A program made the position numbers and the translations under genes. From positions 2,344,788 through 2,408,787 of the forward strand of contig BCLD01000001.1 of NCBI GenBank assembly GCA_001600875.1: a stretch of 64,000 bases of DNA, in the 5' to 3' direction. Below are positions 49,402-60,541 of the stretch, in pieces. The notes beneath the pieces were generated by a model, which saw only the letters and a program-made list of their open reading frames with translations, did no database searches and was not told where the DNA came from. The DNA is from Solicoccozyma terricola (taxonomy: Eukaryota > Basidiomycota > Tremellomycetes > Filobasidiales > Piskurozymaceae). The stretch's first letter is position 1, and each line of letters opens with the position of its first letter.

Positions 49402-50085
49402 CTATGACGTCTTCCAAAGCAAGATAGAAAGAGAGTCGATAGTAAAGTAGATGAAGTTTTTGGTTTCTATTGGTGGAAGGATGTTTGCAGGGGGGGAAGA
49501 TGGAGAAGGGCAGACATTGTCGTGGTGATAGAGACAGAAGTGCGGAAGGGATGCAAGGGATGCAAGGGATGCAAGGAGATATTGCAATGGTCGAGCGTTG
49601 ATGTGGGGGAGAAGGCGGAGCGGTCGATCAATGGAAGGATGTTGAAATTTGATCAGCTCAATCATCCATCACGTCACCAACACAGCCTGCCATCGGTCGC
49701 TACAACAAGCAGACTCTACGCACCGTGGGTGACATATGATCCGAAACTGGAAACGGGGCAAGCGGTCAAAGTCAGCATCTCCATTCAACCGCACAGCTCC
49801 CACCCCTGCACCTGAACACCCGCGCGCCCGCGCGCGCACTCACTTTTTCCCAACAACACAATGCCAAGTATTCCCATATGCCGTATCACAATGTCTCTTC
49901 AAGTGCTCCGCTACATCTTTCTCCATATCCAACTTTTCTAATGCTTCTTCTGCCATTTCAATGATCGCGTTCTTCTTGTCGTCGGCCATGTCGACGCTTT
50001 TGATGGTGATGCGATGCGATTTGGCCGTGAGGGATTTGGATTCCTCGGCTGTGTGTGCGGCTCCGGCGGTGGTGTCGGAAGACAT
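49402..50085 (-). CDS. DYN2: Dynein light chain LC8
   Basis: Small dimeric hub protein that binds the dynein intermediate chain and many other partners. Exons 50085-49844, 49746-49724 (only 23 bases) and 49466-49402 sum to 109 residues. The LC8 core is plain: IKSVDMADDKKNAIIEMAEE, KDVAEHLKRHCDTAYGNTWH, then [20 protein letters not shown] built across all three exons, ending with the strand FTIDSLSILLWKTS. The usual family length is about 89 residues; here a ~20-residue polar extension (MSSDTTAGAAHTAEESKSLT) precedes the core. The 3-exon structure is unambiguous because the tiny middle exon restores the conserved GSYVTHE motif. A 41-base C tract (sense) lies 43 bases upstream of the ATG. Confidence 0.95.
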
Positions 50086-50127
50086 GGTGGTGGTGGGGGG
50101 TTAGGTGGGATGAGAATGCGACGGGGT

Positions 50128-50168
<41 letters not shown>
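50128..50168. repeat. 41-base poly-G upstream of the LC8 gene
   Basis: Uninterrupted G run on the plus strand, poly-C with respect to the dynein light chain transcript, in its promoter or 5' UTR. Confidence 0.9.
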
Positions 50169-50169
<1 letters not shown>

Positions 50170-50219
50170 GTGGTCGGGGATGAACGTGGGCCGGGGGTGA
50201 TGTTGACGAGCAAGTTGTG

Positions 50220-51065
50220 TCACGTGTCCGCGTTGGGTGGCGACAGGATATCAGCGGTGCTCCGTAGGCGGTAGCGGGCCGAATCACGAGTGGTCAACGA
50301 CATCTTCCAAGTGGCCCCTGAGTCGATCAACCGACAAGTGGAACATGGGAACTCATCCGTATTGTGTACACGTACACTGGTTGAAGTTCCCAGGGTTGGA
50401 GTTGACGGTCTCCGCTCACAATTCACACTTCTTTGGCTACGTGATTCCTGCTCAGCCGCGAGCCCCACGCTAGGCTTAGTTGAACCAAGGTCCGCGCCTG
50501 AATCGTCGCAGGTGGACAACTCGACATGCGATAGAAGTGAACGGATGCTTGGTGTGCAACTGTCCGAGGGCTTGCTATCCATATATGGCCAACTCAAGTA
50601 CTTCCGTTTCAGTTGAATAGAACACTCCACCGTGCGTGTTCTAGCCCAGGAGGCTTCAGCCGTTTTGGTTCTAGCCCAGAAGGCTTCAGCCGTTTTGTCA
50701 GTTTGGAAAACAGCTTTCAGCACAATGGTTATCTTGGTTCTTTCTTTGAAGACTTCTGATGACGATTTAATGACTTTGAAAGGGTGGGCTTCTCTGTTCG
50801 GTGCAGCATAGTTTATCGCATAACAGATATCGTCGACCAAGTTGTCGCACGCTTTCTTGATTGGGCAGTTATTGCCGCAAAGATTATACTCAAGATCCCC
50901 TGGCAGTGCATCCTGCAAAGCCTTCATAGCTAACTTGCATTGATCTGTAAACATGTTAACATGAACGGCCGTTGTAGAGCTTCGACTAATCCGAGTCTTG
51001 CGGAGTGTAATAATGATCGAGCAGTCGCCATCATTATGAAGGCGCACAACGTTTTGGAGGCGCAT
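50220..51065 (-). CDS. Orphan 281-codon open frame with internal 10-residue duplication
   Basis: A single uninterrupted minus-strand frame, unusual in a window where nearly every gene is spliced. I recognise no family. It has a Cys-rich stretch (LEYNLCGNNCPIKKACDNLV) followed by DDICYAINYAAPNREAHPF. A perfectly in-phase tandem duplication (TAEAFWARTK then TAEASWARTR) is encoded by two 30-base copies at 50638-50697 differing at one base. Base composition is more AT-rich than in flanking genes. Possibilities are a lineage-specific gene, part of an old mobile-element protein, or a chance frame. No promoter signal was identified. Confidence 0.35.
   Translation of the reverse strand: MRLQNVVRLHNDGDCSIIITLRKTRISRSSTTAVHVNMFTDQCKLAMKALQDALPGDLEYNLCGNNCPIKKACDNLVDDICYAINYAAPNREAHPFKVIKSSSEVFKERTKITIVLKAVFQTDKTAEAFWARTKTAEASWARTRTVECSIQLKRKYLSWPYMDSKPSDSCTPSIRSLLSHVELSTCDDSGADLGSTKPSVGLAAEQESRSQRSVNCERRPSTPTLGTSTSVRVHNTDEFPCSTCRLIDSGATWKMSLTTRDSARYRLRSTADILSPPNADT
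50638..50697. repeat. 30-base tandem direct duplication
   Basis: Two adjacent copies beginning gttctagcccag, with one mismatch, located inside the orphan frame on the minus strand and keeping its phase. Confidence 0.85.
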
Positions 51066-51263
51066 GTTCAGCTGGTGGAAGGTTTAAGACAGTAGAGTAG
51101 ATCAGCCGGTAGTCGATTGCTAGATGTTCATGGAATCCGATGGTATTGCAAACGTACTCCTCAGGTCGGTGTCGCGGAGGGCAGCGGGGTTGCGACATTG
51201 AACGACAAAGGAGGAACATCAGAGCGTACCTTGAGATAACCAGCATCGATTACAATGGTCGGT

Positions 51264-52989
51264 CTAATTCGCACGTTTACCCTTTGTCCTTTTTGCAACT
51301 GGTACCTCTTCCGCCTCGCTTTCATCGCTTTCATCGTTCCCGATCACTCCCATATCCCCCCAAACGTCTGCCTCTTCATCCTCAGCATCGCTACCCCCCG
51401 CTTCTTCATCCAGCTCATCCCCGCCATCCCTTTCTTCCCAGCCAACAAACGCCATCCCTCCTAATCCGACTCCTCCCACCGACGTCAATATCTCTCCCTT
51501 CTTAACATTCCCTTTCTCCTCCTTGGGTAGACCCGACGTGGAACAAAGTCTTATCGTCGCATCGGATGACAGGGTGACCAGGCCGACTCGGTCTCGAAGC
51601 GACGTGGTGTGATGGAGAGGAAGAATGGAGAGTGGAGTTGATGTTTGTGAAGAGTACGAGTAGAGGATTTTACCGGTTCTCAGATCGAGAGAACCGAGGA
51701 ACGATGATCTATCTGCGAAGAATAGTTCGCTGGGGGAGGAGAGGGCGGGGGGGGGAAGGTGGGGTTCGTCAGCAGGCTGGTCAAATCCCTCACCGCAATC
51801 CACTCACAACTCTTCCTCCCCTTGCTCTACAACTCCCATCCCTCCCTCTCGCGCCACCTTCCAATTCGATACCGCCTTCCTTTGTCGTGTGTCGTATCGC
51901 CTGACATGGCCGGATAATGTGCCTGTTGCGAGACCAGGTTGAGATGGGGAGGAGGAGGAGGAGGTGAGAGGGGTGAGACAGGTGTGATGTATTGCGGTGG
52001 GAACTCCGAGGTTGTTGTTGGGCATCTGCGGGGGTGGTTTTTAATTTGTAAGATCACAGAGTGCTAGAGGGGGAATGTGGGGGGATTCCAGCTCTCACAT
52101 TCCTTGCCCTCCAAACTTCTCCAATCTCCATCTCTTTGCCATTTCCCTTCTTCCTCTTGCCGCTTTTATCTCCAGGTAGCGGGGCCGGGGCACCATTCAA
52201 AGTCTTTTCCACATCCCAAAGCGAGACTTCAAAGTCCTTTCCGGCAGCTGCGAAATGCGTGGCGTCGTCGCTGGTAGAGGATGTCGATGGGATGAGACGG
52301 AGCGAGTTGATTCCTGATGGGAGAGTGCGGGAGGAGGCGGATGTGGAGGGAGACAATGGGTGGTAGTTGAGATTGCCGGATTTTAAGGTCGACAGTACGC
52401 CGCTGTGGTGGCAACATGTTCAGTTGATGGAGTCACCCCGGGGTGGGGAGGGCACGACGTACTTGTTCATCATATTCAAACCAACCCAATTATCTCCCGT
52501 TCGTCCAGGTTTGACCAAGAACTGATGCTTGATCGACATTGGCTCTACGTCGGCCTCCTCGTCGTTTACCTCTTCTGATACCTCCTCAGCAGCCATATCT
52601 TGCACGGTGACACCGTCTGCGGTTGACGTTGGCTTTGATGATGAGGCGATTGATTGTGGCAGCGTGGACACGGTGATTCGGTAGTTGGAATCTGCTACTG
52701 CGAGCTGGGGGTGGGGGGTTATTGTATCAGTCTGCTTGCCATGTTCTTCAAGTAACACTCCATTCACCTGTCCGTCAACCCCCTTGCCTACATCGATCCT
52801 CTTGATCAACCCGATCTCCTCCCACATGTCATCATCCTGCTGCTCGTCTCTAGACAGCTCATAGCCATACTCCCGAACGACCGGTCTCGCGGGTTGTTTG
52901 CCCTTGCGAGTCAAGGAAGCTGGGAAGGAGAGATGGACGAGGGAGGACGGGAGGAGGGATGGCGCGAGGATTGATGCGTAAGGGGACAT
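51264..52989 (-). CDS. NSA1: Ribosome biogenesis WD-repeat protein NSA1 (WDR74-like)
   Basis: Nucleolar WD40 factor of pre-60S maturation. The start is taken at 52989 (MSPYASILAPS), since the longer upstream frame lacks family similarity. Blades visible in order: LAVADSNYRI (after an intron that removes the in-frame segment around 52710-52770), NSLRLIPSTSSTSDDATHFA, AAGKDFEVSLWDVEK and VWRARN, followed by LATGTLSGHVRRYDTRQRKA, LFFADRSSFLGSLDLRTGKI and VGLVTLSSDATIRL. The WDVE...VWRARN segment followed by an RxYDTR blade and an LDLRTGK blade is the Nsa1/WDR74 arrangement. The C-terminal tail is acidic then basic (DEEAGGSDAEDEEADVWGD, ending KRTKGKRAN), usual for nucleolar proteins. Four or five introns. 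With NOP58 this makes two nucleolar genes in the window, but they are not adjacent. Confidence 0.8.
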
Positions 52990-53187
52990 GGTGAGGCTGG
53001 CTGGTGTCGAGACAGGGCCGACATGCCACCGCTCCAAAATTTCTGAAATATCATGTTTTGGTTTGCCACGTGGCGCGGGCGAGGATGGCCGGGGACCGGG
53101 GGGGAACTGGGTGGCGAACCGAGCGAAGCAGCAGCATGAACCAGCATGAACCAAGCATCCATCCATACATACCGCTATTCACTCATC

Positions 53188-56100
53188 ATGGCGGCAGCAC
53201 AGGTGAGGTGGGGTGGGCAGGAGGGGTCTGGTGCTCACCACAAAACTGATTCTGGTCCAAATCCCGCGTCCAATCGACCCCCCCCTCGCCCGCTCAACCC
53301 CTACGCACGCATCTTTTGATCACATAGCGTTTCCGTCCTCTTCGTTCAGCAACGGCCAAACAGGCAGCTAAGACGAGCACTGCGACGAAGAACACCAACA
53401 CGAGATCTACAGCAAGGACTGCAGCGGTCGTCAACACCACGACCGCGACCACCGCAACCACCGCAACCACCGCAACCACCGTCGATACCGTCCTCGCGTC
53501 CGACGTCGCTCAAATGACATCAACGCAGTCTAGGTTGATCGTCAAGACGATGTTGGATGCGACTTTTGGTTGTGTGACTTTTCTAAGTTGAGTCGGTGGG
53601 TTGTATTCGAGTGGATTGACGACGGAATCCAGTGAAATCGGTAGAGGGAAGAGACAAAACACGACAGCAGCAACCACGGCACGCACGCACTGAAACCTTG
53701 TACCCTTTTCCTCCCGCAGAGGTCTTCTCCCAGAAGACAACTTTGAAGATTTCCAATTCGCTCCTTCCACGTCCACATCCATCCCTACCATCGACAGCGC
53801 CGCATCCCAAGGCCGTTCGCAGACTCCGAATTTTGGAGGCGGGTCGCAGTCTGCGGGGGACGCAAGGAAGGAGAGTAAAGGTTTGAGGATCAAGAAGATT
53901 AGGAAAGGGTATTCGTGAGTTTTGATGGTGTGATGGAGGGAAGGCGGGATGAGAGAATGGGATGTAGGGTGGAGAGCATCGAACGTCGTACACCAAACGT
54001 GTTCACTGACTCCGCCCTCGCAAACAGACCAGAAGCAGACAAACTTCTCGAGTGGCTTGTGAGCCATTCTTTTTCAAAACCTCCTTCGAATCCATTCCCT
54101 GACGTTACTCGTTAGGACGTCGGCGTGATGGACGCGGTTGACAAGAGGCATTTGAAGAGTTTGGTGTTTGCAATCTATCTCGTGAGTAACAAGGAAAGAA
54201 CGCAGTGGGAACTGCTCTAATGTACTCTACTCTACCTGTGTAGGACCCGGATGATCCATCCAAGTAGGTCGTCACCCTCATGGCAACCTACCAGCTTCTT
54301 ATCAATCCCCGATCACAGTCTCATCGAAACGATCACATTCAACTTTTTCTATCACCCTCTAACCAATGATGATAGCGGTCGAAAGGTTTACGTACCGAGT
54401 GTTAGCATTCATGATGGGATCGGTGGGTTGACTTTGGGAGACAGTCAAGGGGTGGGATCGGTGGGTGTTGTGGTGGTACCGGCAAGGGGGGGGGGGGGGG
54501 GGGGGATTTCTCGCTCACACGACACCTGCTCTAGGTACCGAAATTGAAGACCGTCGGAGAGGTGAAGAAGGCGTTGAGGGTTGGTGCTGCGTTTGGACAC
54601 CGATGAGGGTAGGCTAACGATACTTACTAACACGCATCAAACAGAAAGTAATAAAGAGCTTGATCGTGACATGCCAGAGTCTTAATGATCTTCCTTGTGC
54701 GTCCAAGGCGTTTTCGATTGTCGCGCTTTTCCTGACGACATATGCCCGTAGCGAAGCGATGGGTGACGATGAAATTGCTGTACATGGACGGTACACCTCA
54801 AGAGTGAGTGCGGCCATATCCCCTCATCCGTCCGTGTCTCACTCGTCAACCCCCAGATACGAGCCACCTCTCTTCAAACCGGTTCCTCAAGACGCCCCGG
54901 AATGGCATCTCGGTACTCATAGTCCAGACGAAGCTCCATGGAAGACAAATGTCGGGTCGGTGGATGATGGGTTTCATGCGTGGGTGTTGTTGTCTTTCCC
55001 GAAAAGTGTCTTCTCTCATACCTCTCCAACAGAATGGCAGTCAAGATCGTTTCCGTCGCCGATATCATACCCGCCGCCGATTCGGAAAAGGAAACCGATG
55101 GGACACCGTGGGGAAGCACCGCCTTTATCGCTTCCAGTACGATCAGTAAAAGGCGTAGAGATGAAGAGGAGGAGCAGAGGGAAGACGCAGCCAAGAGGAG
55201 GTTTTTATGGGTGAGGCCGTGCAGCGTGGGGGGAGGGTTGTCGGCTGAAATCTTCCACCTCTTCTAGGATGCTATGGATGTGAGTATGAGGGTACCGTCG
55301 ATGCCGCGAACTATCACTCATCGCCGACAACAGATTACGGATGATCGCGCCGACATTGACCCGGCATACAGGGACGCGGAAGGGGAGGTGTCAAATCATC
55401 CTCCGCTCCCTCACGCCATTCGACAGAAGGATGGTACGACGATCCCCTTCAAAGAGTCGTCTGCACCTACATATCTCATGGGAGCAAAAGACGATCGAGA
55501 TGTGACGGCTATGCGAGGGGCTGGAAGTGATCTGTTGAAGGACCTGGCGCAGCGCAAGGTGAGATTCGAGTGGTCCGAGGATTGGCATGCATGCTGACGA
55601 GAGTGACCAGCTTAATCCGTTGAGCAATCACACCGCCGCCATCACGCAGACGTATGTTTCAACAGGATTTAGGGACGCCGGGGAGGCGGGGGAGGCGGTC
55701 GGTGGCGAACTAGGTACAAGGCAGGACAACGCGTCCATCGGTTCCACACTTACGGGGCCTCACCACAGACATCCCGCAACGTGAGGAATCCATCTGCTCG
55801 TTCTCCGTTCCAAGCGGCGCACCACCCGTAGTCTCCCAATTCCACGATGGTGTTTCCGCTCGAACACGACAGGGTAACACGGCAAGAAAGCAAACTCCCG
55901 AATGCGAGGACATTGTCGTGTGTCCATGCGGGTTCAACTACGACGACGAGCGCCCGATGGTAACGTGCGATACTTGTGACATCTGGGTTCATCTCGCCTG
56001 TATGGGGTGAGTGGCCGGGATTGGCGGGAATCAGGTTACACACTGAAACCCCCTTGTCAGGCATGCAACAAAGGCTACACTTCCGTTGGACAACAGTTTT

Positions 56101-56826
56101 GTTTGTTTGCCCTGTGTCATCAAGAGGGGTTCCGGGGAAGGTTTGGCTTTGTTACCCACGCTCGCGTTGTTTAGGTGAGTCAGTGGCGGTGGTCCTCCAA
56201 TGGCCGGGTTAACGAATCGCTCTCTCCAAGACGAATGCTTGATATAATGAAAGAACACGGAGAAGTCTCCGAGCGTTGGGAGCTTTTCGTCCTGCTAGGT
56301 ACGTTTGGTCTGGTGCCCGCTCTGATGCCCGCAATTCGACTTGGTCTGATCCCCTGCTCCTCAGGCATCAGCAAGGAGGGGAAAAGTAGGGATCGCGGTA
56401 CCATGTTGCAAGATTGTACGGACCTGATGGACCGTATGGCAAGAGAAGGCTTCATCGAACTGAAGCCGCTTGACGGGCCGAAAAGTGAGTGGGATAGTGG
56501 ACAACCCATTACATCTGCTAATCCCGCCGTATCCAGCCACCAAGAAACGAGCGTGGGTATGGAAGGCAGGCAACGAAGCCCGTCTGCACAAGTACTTTTG
56601 CACGGGTGGCAAAGTGGATAGAGAGACTCTCGGGTTGAGGGTGGAGGTGGGTGTTTTTGTGGAAGCGGGTTGTGGCGTACGTCTGCTGACAAGTCGACAG
56701 GACTATCCGTACGCCGTCAACCCGGCGCATTTGGAGAGGGTGAATGGTAGCCACGCGGATGAAGTGGCGACGAGCGCGGCGGACAAGCAGAGTCTTGCAA
56801 AGGAGCCGGTCGATATGGGGATTTAG
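53188..56826 (+). CDS. HOP1: Meiotic chromosome axis protein Hop1 (HORMA, PHD, winged helix)
   Basis: HORMA protein that assembles on meiotic chromosome axes and promotes double-strand breaks and interhomolog bias. The first exon is MAAAQ, followed by a Thr/Ala-rich exon with ACCGCAACC repeats (53443-53475). HORMA core pieces: SRLIVKTMLDATFGCVTF, LLPEDNFEDFQF, DVGVMDAVDKRHLKSLVFAI, LIETITFNFFYHPLTND and SLIVTCQSLNDLPCASKAFS. After a linker comes a PHD-type zinc finger at about 55905-56120: CPCGFNYDDERPMVTCDTC, then WVHLACMG and FVCLPC. A helical winged-helix-like part follows (RMLDIMKEHGEVSERWELFV, then LMDRMAREGFIEL). HORMA-PHD-wHTH is the full fungal Hop1 plan with the chromatin-binding region. 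More than ten introns. The junction after CVTFL has no ideal GT donor and is uncertain by one or two residues. Confidence 0.85.
54486..54505. repeat. 20-base poly-G in a HOP1 intron
   Basis: Sense-strand G tract in a HOP1 intron, the opposite polarity to most intronic tracts in this window. Confidence 0.85.
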
Positions 56827-58288
56827 CAACAGGAGAAGATTGTACCGCACCAGTGGTGGGAATATGTTATAGGGATCAAAGCCGACTTAGTTGTCGATGG
56901 GATATACATGTGTCTTTCGCGCCGTCCCACATCCACCCTTGCTCTTTCGGAGGCGAAACCCCGATGGAGCGATCGAAGGTCCTCGGCGCGGTATGTTGCC
57001 GAGCCAGCTGTCTGGGCGAAAGATGAGCGCAATACAGGTAAGACCACACCGGGTGACTTACTGACGTCTTGCAGTCTGACAAGGTCTCGACTGTCGTTGA
57101 AAAGATCCACACCGGCCTCGAGATACTGCCTGCACCCACTAAACCGGCGGTATTGATTGCATTCGGGCTAGGATATCCCGAGGACCGGTACCGACGGAAT
57201 ACGCTCGGAGGTACGTCTGAACGCACTGCTCATAATGGAAAAGTAGCAACTTGGGATGTGGAAAGTTGCGAGGATCTTGTGTTCGAAACCAAGAGTGATT
57301 CACGATCCGACCATGCTGAGCTCCCAAGGCCGACGAGGTCGTGTGAAATACATGCAGTACCATGTGGTCCGGCTGTTGTCACTGATGGTAAGCTCGAAAC
57401 GACCAAACCGCATGCCTTGGTCGGAGCCTTACCTGGGGTAAAAAGGCCCATTCGTAATTGTCAAAGCGCTTGTGCATGTTGGGAGAGAGATACAGTCCCA
57501 TGCAGACTTCAAACGAGCTGGTATAGAGGGGGCCGAGGATACGTTCATATAGCTGGACGGCGAGGTAGGGTGAGCAGGTGGGTTGTTTTCGTTGCAAGGT
57601 TTAGGACTCACATCCGGCCGGCTGAAAGGAACAATATGCGCACCCATGTTATCGTCGGCCTCTTCACCGCTGGCCAAGCAGTACGAGTCGCGGCGAGCTA
57701 GATCCGTACAGAATTTTGACTGGGGGTATGGCGTGAGATTGTAAATATAACATTATCTGTTGGCCCCGTCCTCACCTGACCACTCCGGGACGTGCGGGAT
57801 GACGCGCTGATTGTGCTTGCATCGGATGATTCTGGTATTCGGCCCATCTGCTTCCACTCGGGTCCTGTCTTGAAAGTACATCCTGCACTTGGGACGTCTG
57901 AGGGTGAGATATGTCAACTGGGGGTTTGGCGGGAGAGGGGGGGGGGGGGGGGGGACAAACCTGTCCTCCGATACACATACGTCCCGCCTACCGGCCTTGT
58001 TGCCGTCTCAACAGGGGTACCATCCGATCCACAGATATCGCCTTGCTCTTCCACACAGCAGCCAATGAGAAAGTAAACGTGAGCCCAGCTCTCCTCATGG
58101 CCACCCCGAAGAAAGTCGGTCGGAATGATTGCGATGCGAAAGCCTTGGACGTCGAACACGAGAAGCTGGGCAGAATCTTGCCAGTAGCCTCGCCATGCTG
58201 GGGTTCGGGTATCGATGGGCTGCGCGGATGGTGGGATAGTCAGCGGAGAGAAGCGTGAGACGTCGATGTGGGCGAGGGATGGGTCCAT
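56823..58288 (-). CDS. HNH-nuclease-type domain protein
   Basis: Start 58288 (MDPSLAHIDVSRFSPLTI). The exon ends ...YVYRRT, and after an intron with an 18-base poly-C the frame continues DVPSAGCTFKTGPEW. The next exon carries LARRDSYCLASGEEADDNMG followed by AHIVPFSRPD. The layout RD..C..SG, then AHIVP.SRPD, is the HNH core of a family frequent in basidiomycete genomes. Later exons give LYERILGPLYTSSFEV, then GLYLSPNMHKRFDNYEWAFL (the N...H..FD helix of HNH folds) and PRNFPHPKLLLFHYEQCVQT. A splice at about 57310 leads to QYLEAGVDLFNDSRDLVRLQ, and the frame runs to 56823. Whether the protein still cleaves DNA is unknown. The 3' boundary is tentative; if right, its stop overlaps the HOP1 stop region by four bases. 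Confidence 0.7.
57937..57954. repeat. 18-base poly-G in the HNH gene intron (poly-C on sense strand)
   Basis: Lies in the first intron of the HNH gene, 37 bases before the acceptor CTCAG. Confidence 0.85.
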
Positions 58289-58560
58289 GAGGGGTTGGTG
58301 GAGACAGTCCCAGCCGTCGGAGAGAGAGTCCCCTGTTGATCCTGAAGACGTCTGGTGGGTGACTCACCCTCCGTCCACCGTGGGAAATTCAATCAGGGGG
58401 CTCGGGCGAAGGGGGGGAAAGAGGTGCACCGCGGAGAGGCTCGAAATATCAAACGGCATCGACTGACACCGGTGCCACCTTGATTTGTATCTGTCATTAC
58501 CTGGCACTGCCAACAGCTGCCCTTCGCAGTCACTTAGACAACAACTACATGAGACGGGCA

Positions 58561-59643
58561 CTATAACCTATTTCTAGCAGCCAATTCGAGCATCTGCCCC
58601 CACAGCTCGTCCTGGTAGAAGAGGGCAGAGATGTGACCACCTGCTACCTGCTTGTAGTGTGCCGCCTTGTAATTCTGGACAAGCCACTCGTTCATCCGGT
58701 TACCCAGCTCATCCTTGTCGGAACCGACGATGAGTATGGGCTTTCGAGCGTGCTCGTCGTCGAGCTGATTCGGTACGAAACCCCAGTCGGAGTGCAGTAC
58801 GTCTGAGACCTCCATAAACCCGTCCCAGTTATTGGTGCTCCGGATCACGGTCTCCGCCATGTTCCGGATGAACTGCCCTGTGGTCTCGCCCTGCTTGACG
58901 AGGTACTTGTCGAAGAGGGCTCGTTCATCGCCGTCCATCTTGTCAAAGAGCGCGTCGCGGAGGAACCTTTCAGCTCCTTCGATAGTCGACAGTTTGATCG
59001 CCAAGAAGGATCTCAAAAGTCGCTGCACAAGGCGGAGGGGGACAATCTGGCTCGGGGGGCCTACGGAGATGTAGTTGGGCCAGATGAGTGACTTGGCGTA
59101 GTCCTTGTGGTACTTGAAGGGGGAGAAGCCGGCAGCGATCCAGCAGCCAGCAATGCTGCGTCCTTGGGGGAAGATGTCGTAGGGTGCGCCGTAAATCATT
59201 TGTGCCGCTACTGTTCCATAGGAGCCTCCAGCGACGAAAAGCTGGTCAATGCCGCTTGGGTGCAGGTAGTCGAGAAGAGCAGAGACGTCACGGGCGAGAT
59301 TTACGCAATAGGGCACCCCGGGTCGAGTGGAGGAGGTGTTACCCATCCCCGGCAGTGTGAGTGAGATCCAGTGCACATGGACGCTGCGCATGGGCTCGGG
59401 GATATCCCTCGCTGTTCCAACGCCAAACAGACCTGGGAAGAAAACGACGACGTTGCGGCTGGACGGATTGCCGTTGTGTGCGTACGCGAGTTGCCGTCCA
59501 TCGGGCACGGTCAGAATGTGCTCCTCCATGCCGTCGATGGGTTCGCTCTTGGAAGTGGTGTCCATTCCTGGAGAGCGTTCTTGCGTATCAGTTGTCAGGA
59601 GGTTAAGGTTGCCGAGAGGGGTCTGATATATCATATCGTGCAA
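58561..59643 (-). CDS. Alpha/beta hydrolase, intronless
   Basis: A single uninterrupted frame of 360 residues. The fold is clear: TVPDGRQLAYAHNGNP, oxyanion/strand region VVFFPGLFGVG, the LTLPGMGNTS turn, nucleophile elbow VAGGSYGT, catalytic acid in ILIVGSDKDELG, and His in QVAGGHISALF near the C-terminus. This is the epoxide-hydrolase/esterase-type order of Ser, Asp, His. No signal peptide or membrane segment is seen, so it is probably cytosolic. ATG at 59643 is used; the next Met, at residue 27 (MDTTSKSEP), is an equally good start. Absence of introns contrasts with most genes here and could reflect acquisition or a recently duplicated family; that is only a suggestion. Confidence 0.85.
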   Translation of the reverse strand: MHDMIYQTPLGNLNLLTTDTQERSPGMDTTSKSEPIDGMEEHILTVPDGRQLAYAHNGNPSSRNVVVFFPGLFGVGTARDIPEPMRSVHVHWISLTLPGMGNTSSTRPGVPYCVNLARDVSALLDYLHPSGIDQLFVAGGSYGTVAAQMIYGAPYDIFPQGRSIAGCWIAAGFSPFKYHKDYAKSLIWPNYISVGPPSQIVPLRLVQRLLRSFLAIKLSTIEGAERFLRDALFDKMDGDERALFDKYLVKQGETTGQFIRNMAETVIRSTNNWDGFMEVSDVLHSDWGFVPNQLDDEHARKPILIVGSDKDELGNRMNEWLVQNYKAAHYKQVAGGHISALFYQDELWGQMLELAARNRL

Positions 59644-60541
59644 ATAACGGTAAGGGTCGTTGGTCGGTGCATTCCACGTTGCATCGGATAACGTTGCCGA
59701 TCTGGTTAGTCACGTCGAATCTTACGGAAGGTGACTACCTCCCAACAGTCAAGCGGTGCCACATTCCAAGCGATACACCTTGTTCGGCAAAGACCGTAGT
59801 CAGGTGAAAGCATTGTATATGAGTGCTTCTTCAATACAACGACTATCTCTAGCTCGCTTACCCTGACTACATAGTCATAGGAGCGGCTTTAGAACAACAA
59901 GAGAAGTCGGTTACCCTTCTGTCAAAGTAAGATGTCGTTGACCTATGACAATGGAATGCACTGAGATCCATTGTCTCCCTGTCTCACTCCCCTTTCTCTC
60001 AGACCAGTCCTTCACACATTCCTCTTTCCAGCCTTTGCCTCTGGAGACCTGTTGCCTATTGTTATATCACCGGTTGCGTCTATATTCATCATTCAAGACT
60101 GAAGGTGAACTTGTATTCATATGCAGATTTATGATATTCTTTCGGTTCAGGTGTGTTACAGGTGAGTTAAAAAGGGCAGAGAGGCGATCAAGTGGTCTCT
60201 AAAGCGGTCATTTTATCCATTAAATGAAGAGAGCAAAGGGGAAAAAGAAAAACAAGAGTCCGGCTCGTCCAATGTTCCGGTCCGGAGAGTCGGAGGGGAG
60301 GAAGCCCAAGGAATCGCTGCACCAAGCCCGTGCAAGGCCGTTGTCCGGATCGGACGAGGATGGGTTCGATGGGGTCGAGTAGTGAAAGGGGTTGATAGAG
60401 TGCGTGTCGCAACTCGTTTCTTATCGGGTTCTCATAAGCGCCCACAATTAATTTCTCAGAAATTAGCGCGACATACCTTCTTGATGATAGGTGCTCAAGT
60501 CTAATTCATCCTCGACTATGAGTCTATTCGACGCCGCCGAC
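59644..60541. other. Intergenic region, nothing recognised
   Basis: About 900 bases between two minus-strand genes, comparatively AT-rich. Short open frames on both strands show no family signal. No tRNA, repeat or transposon end was seen. Confidence 0.5.

Noticed and set aside
57069..57701. 210-codon plus-strand frame
   Set aside because: It is antisense to the HNH gene, whose minus-strand exons carry recognisable motifs (AHIVPFSRPD and MHKRFDNYEW). The plus translation has none.
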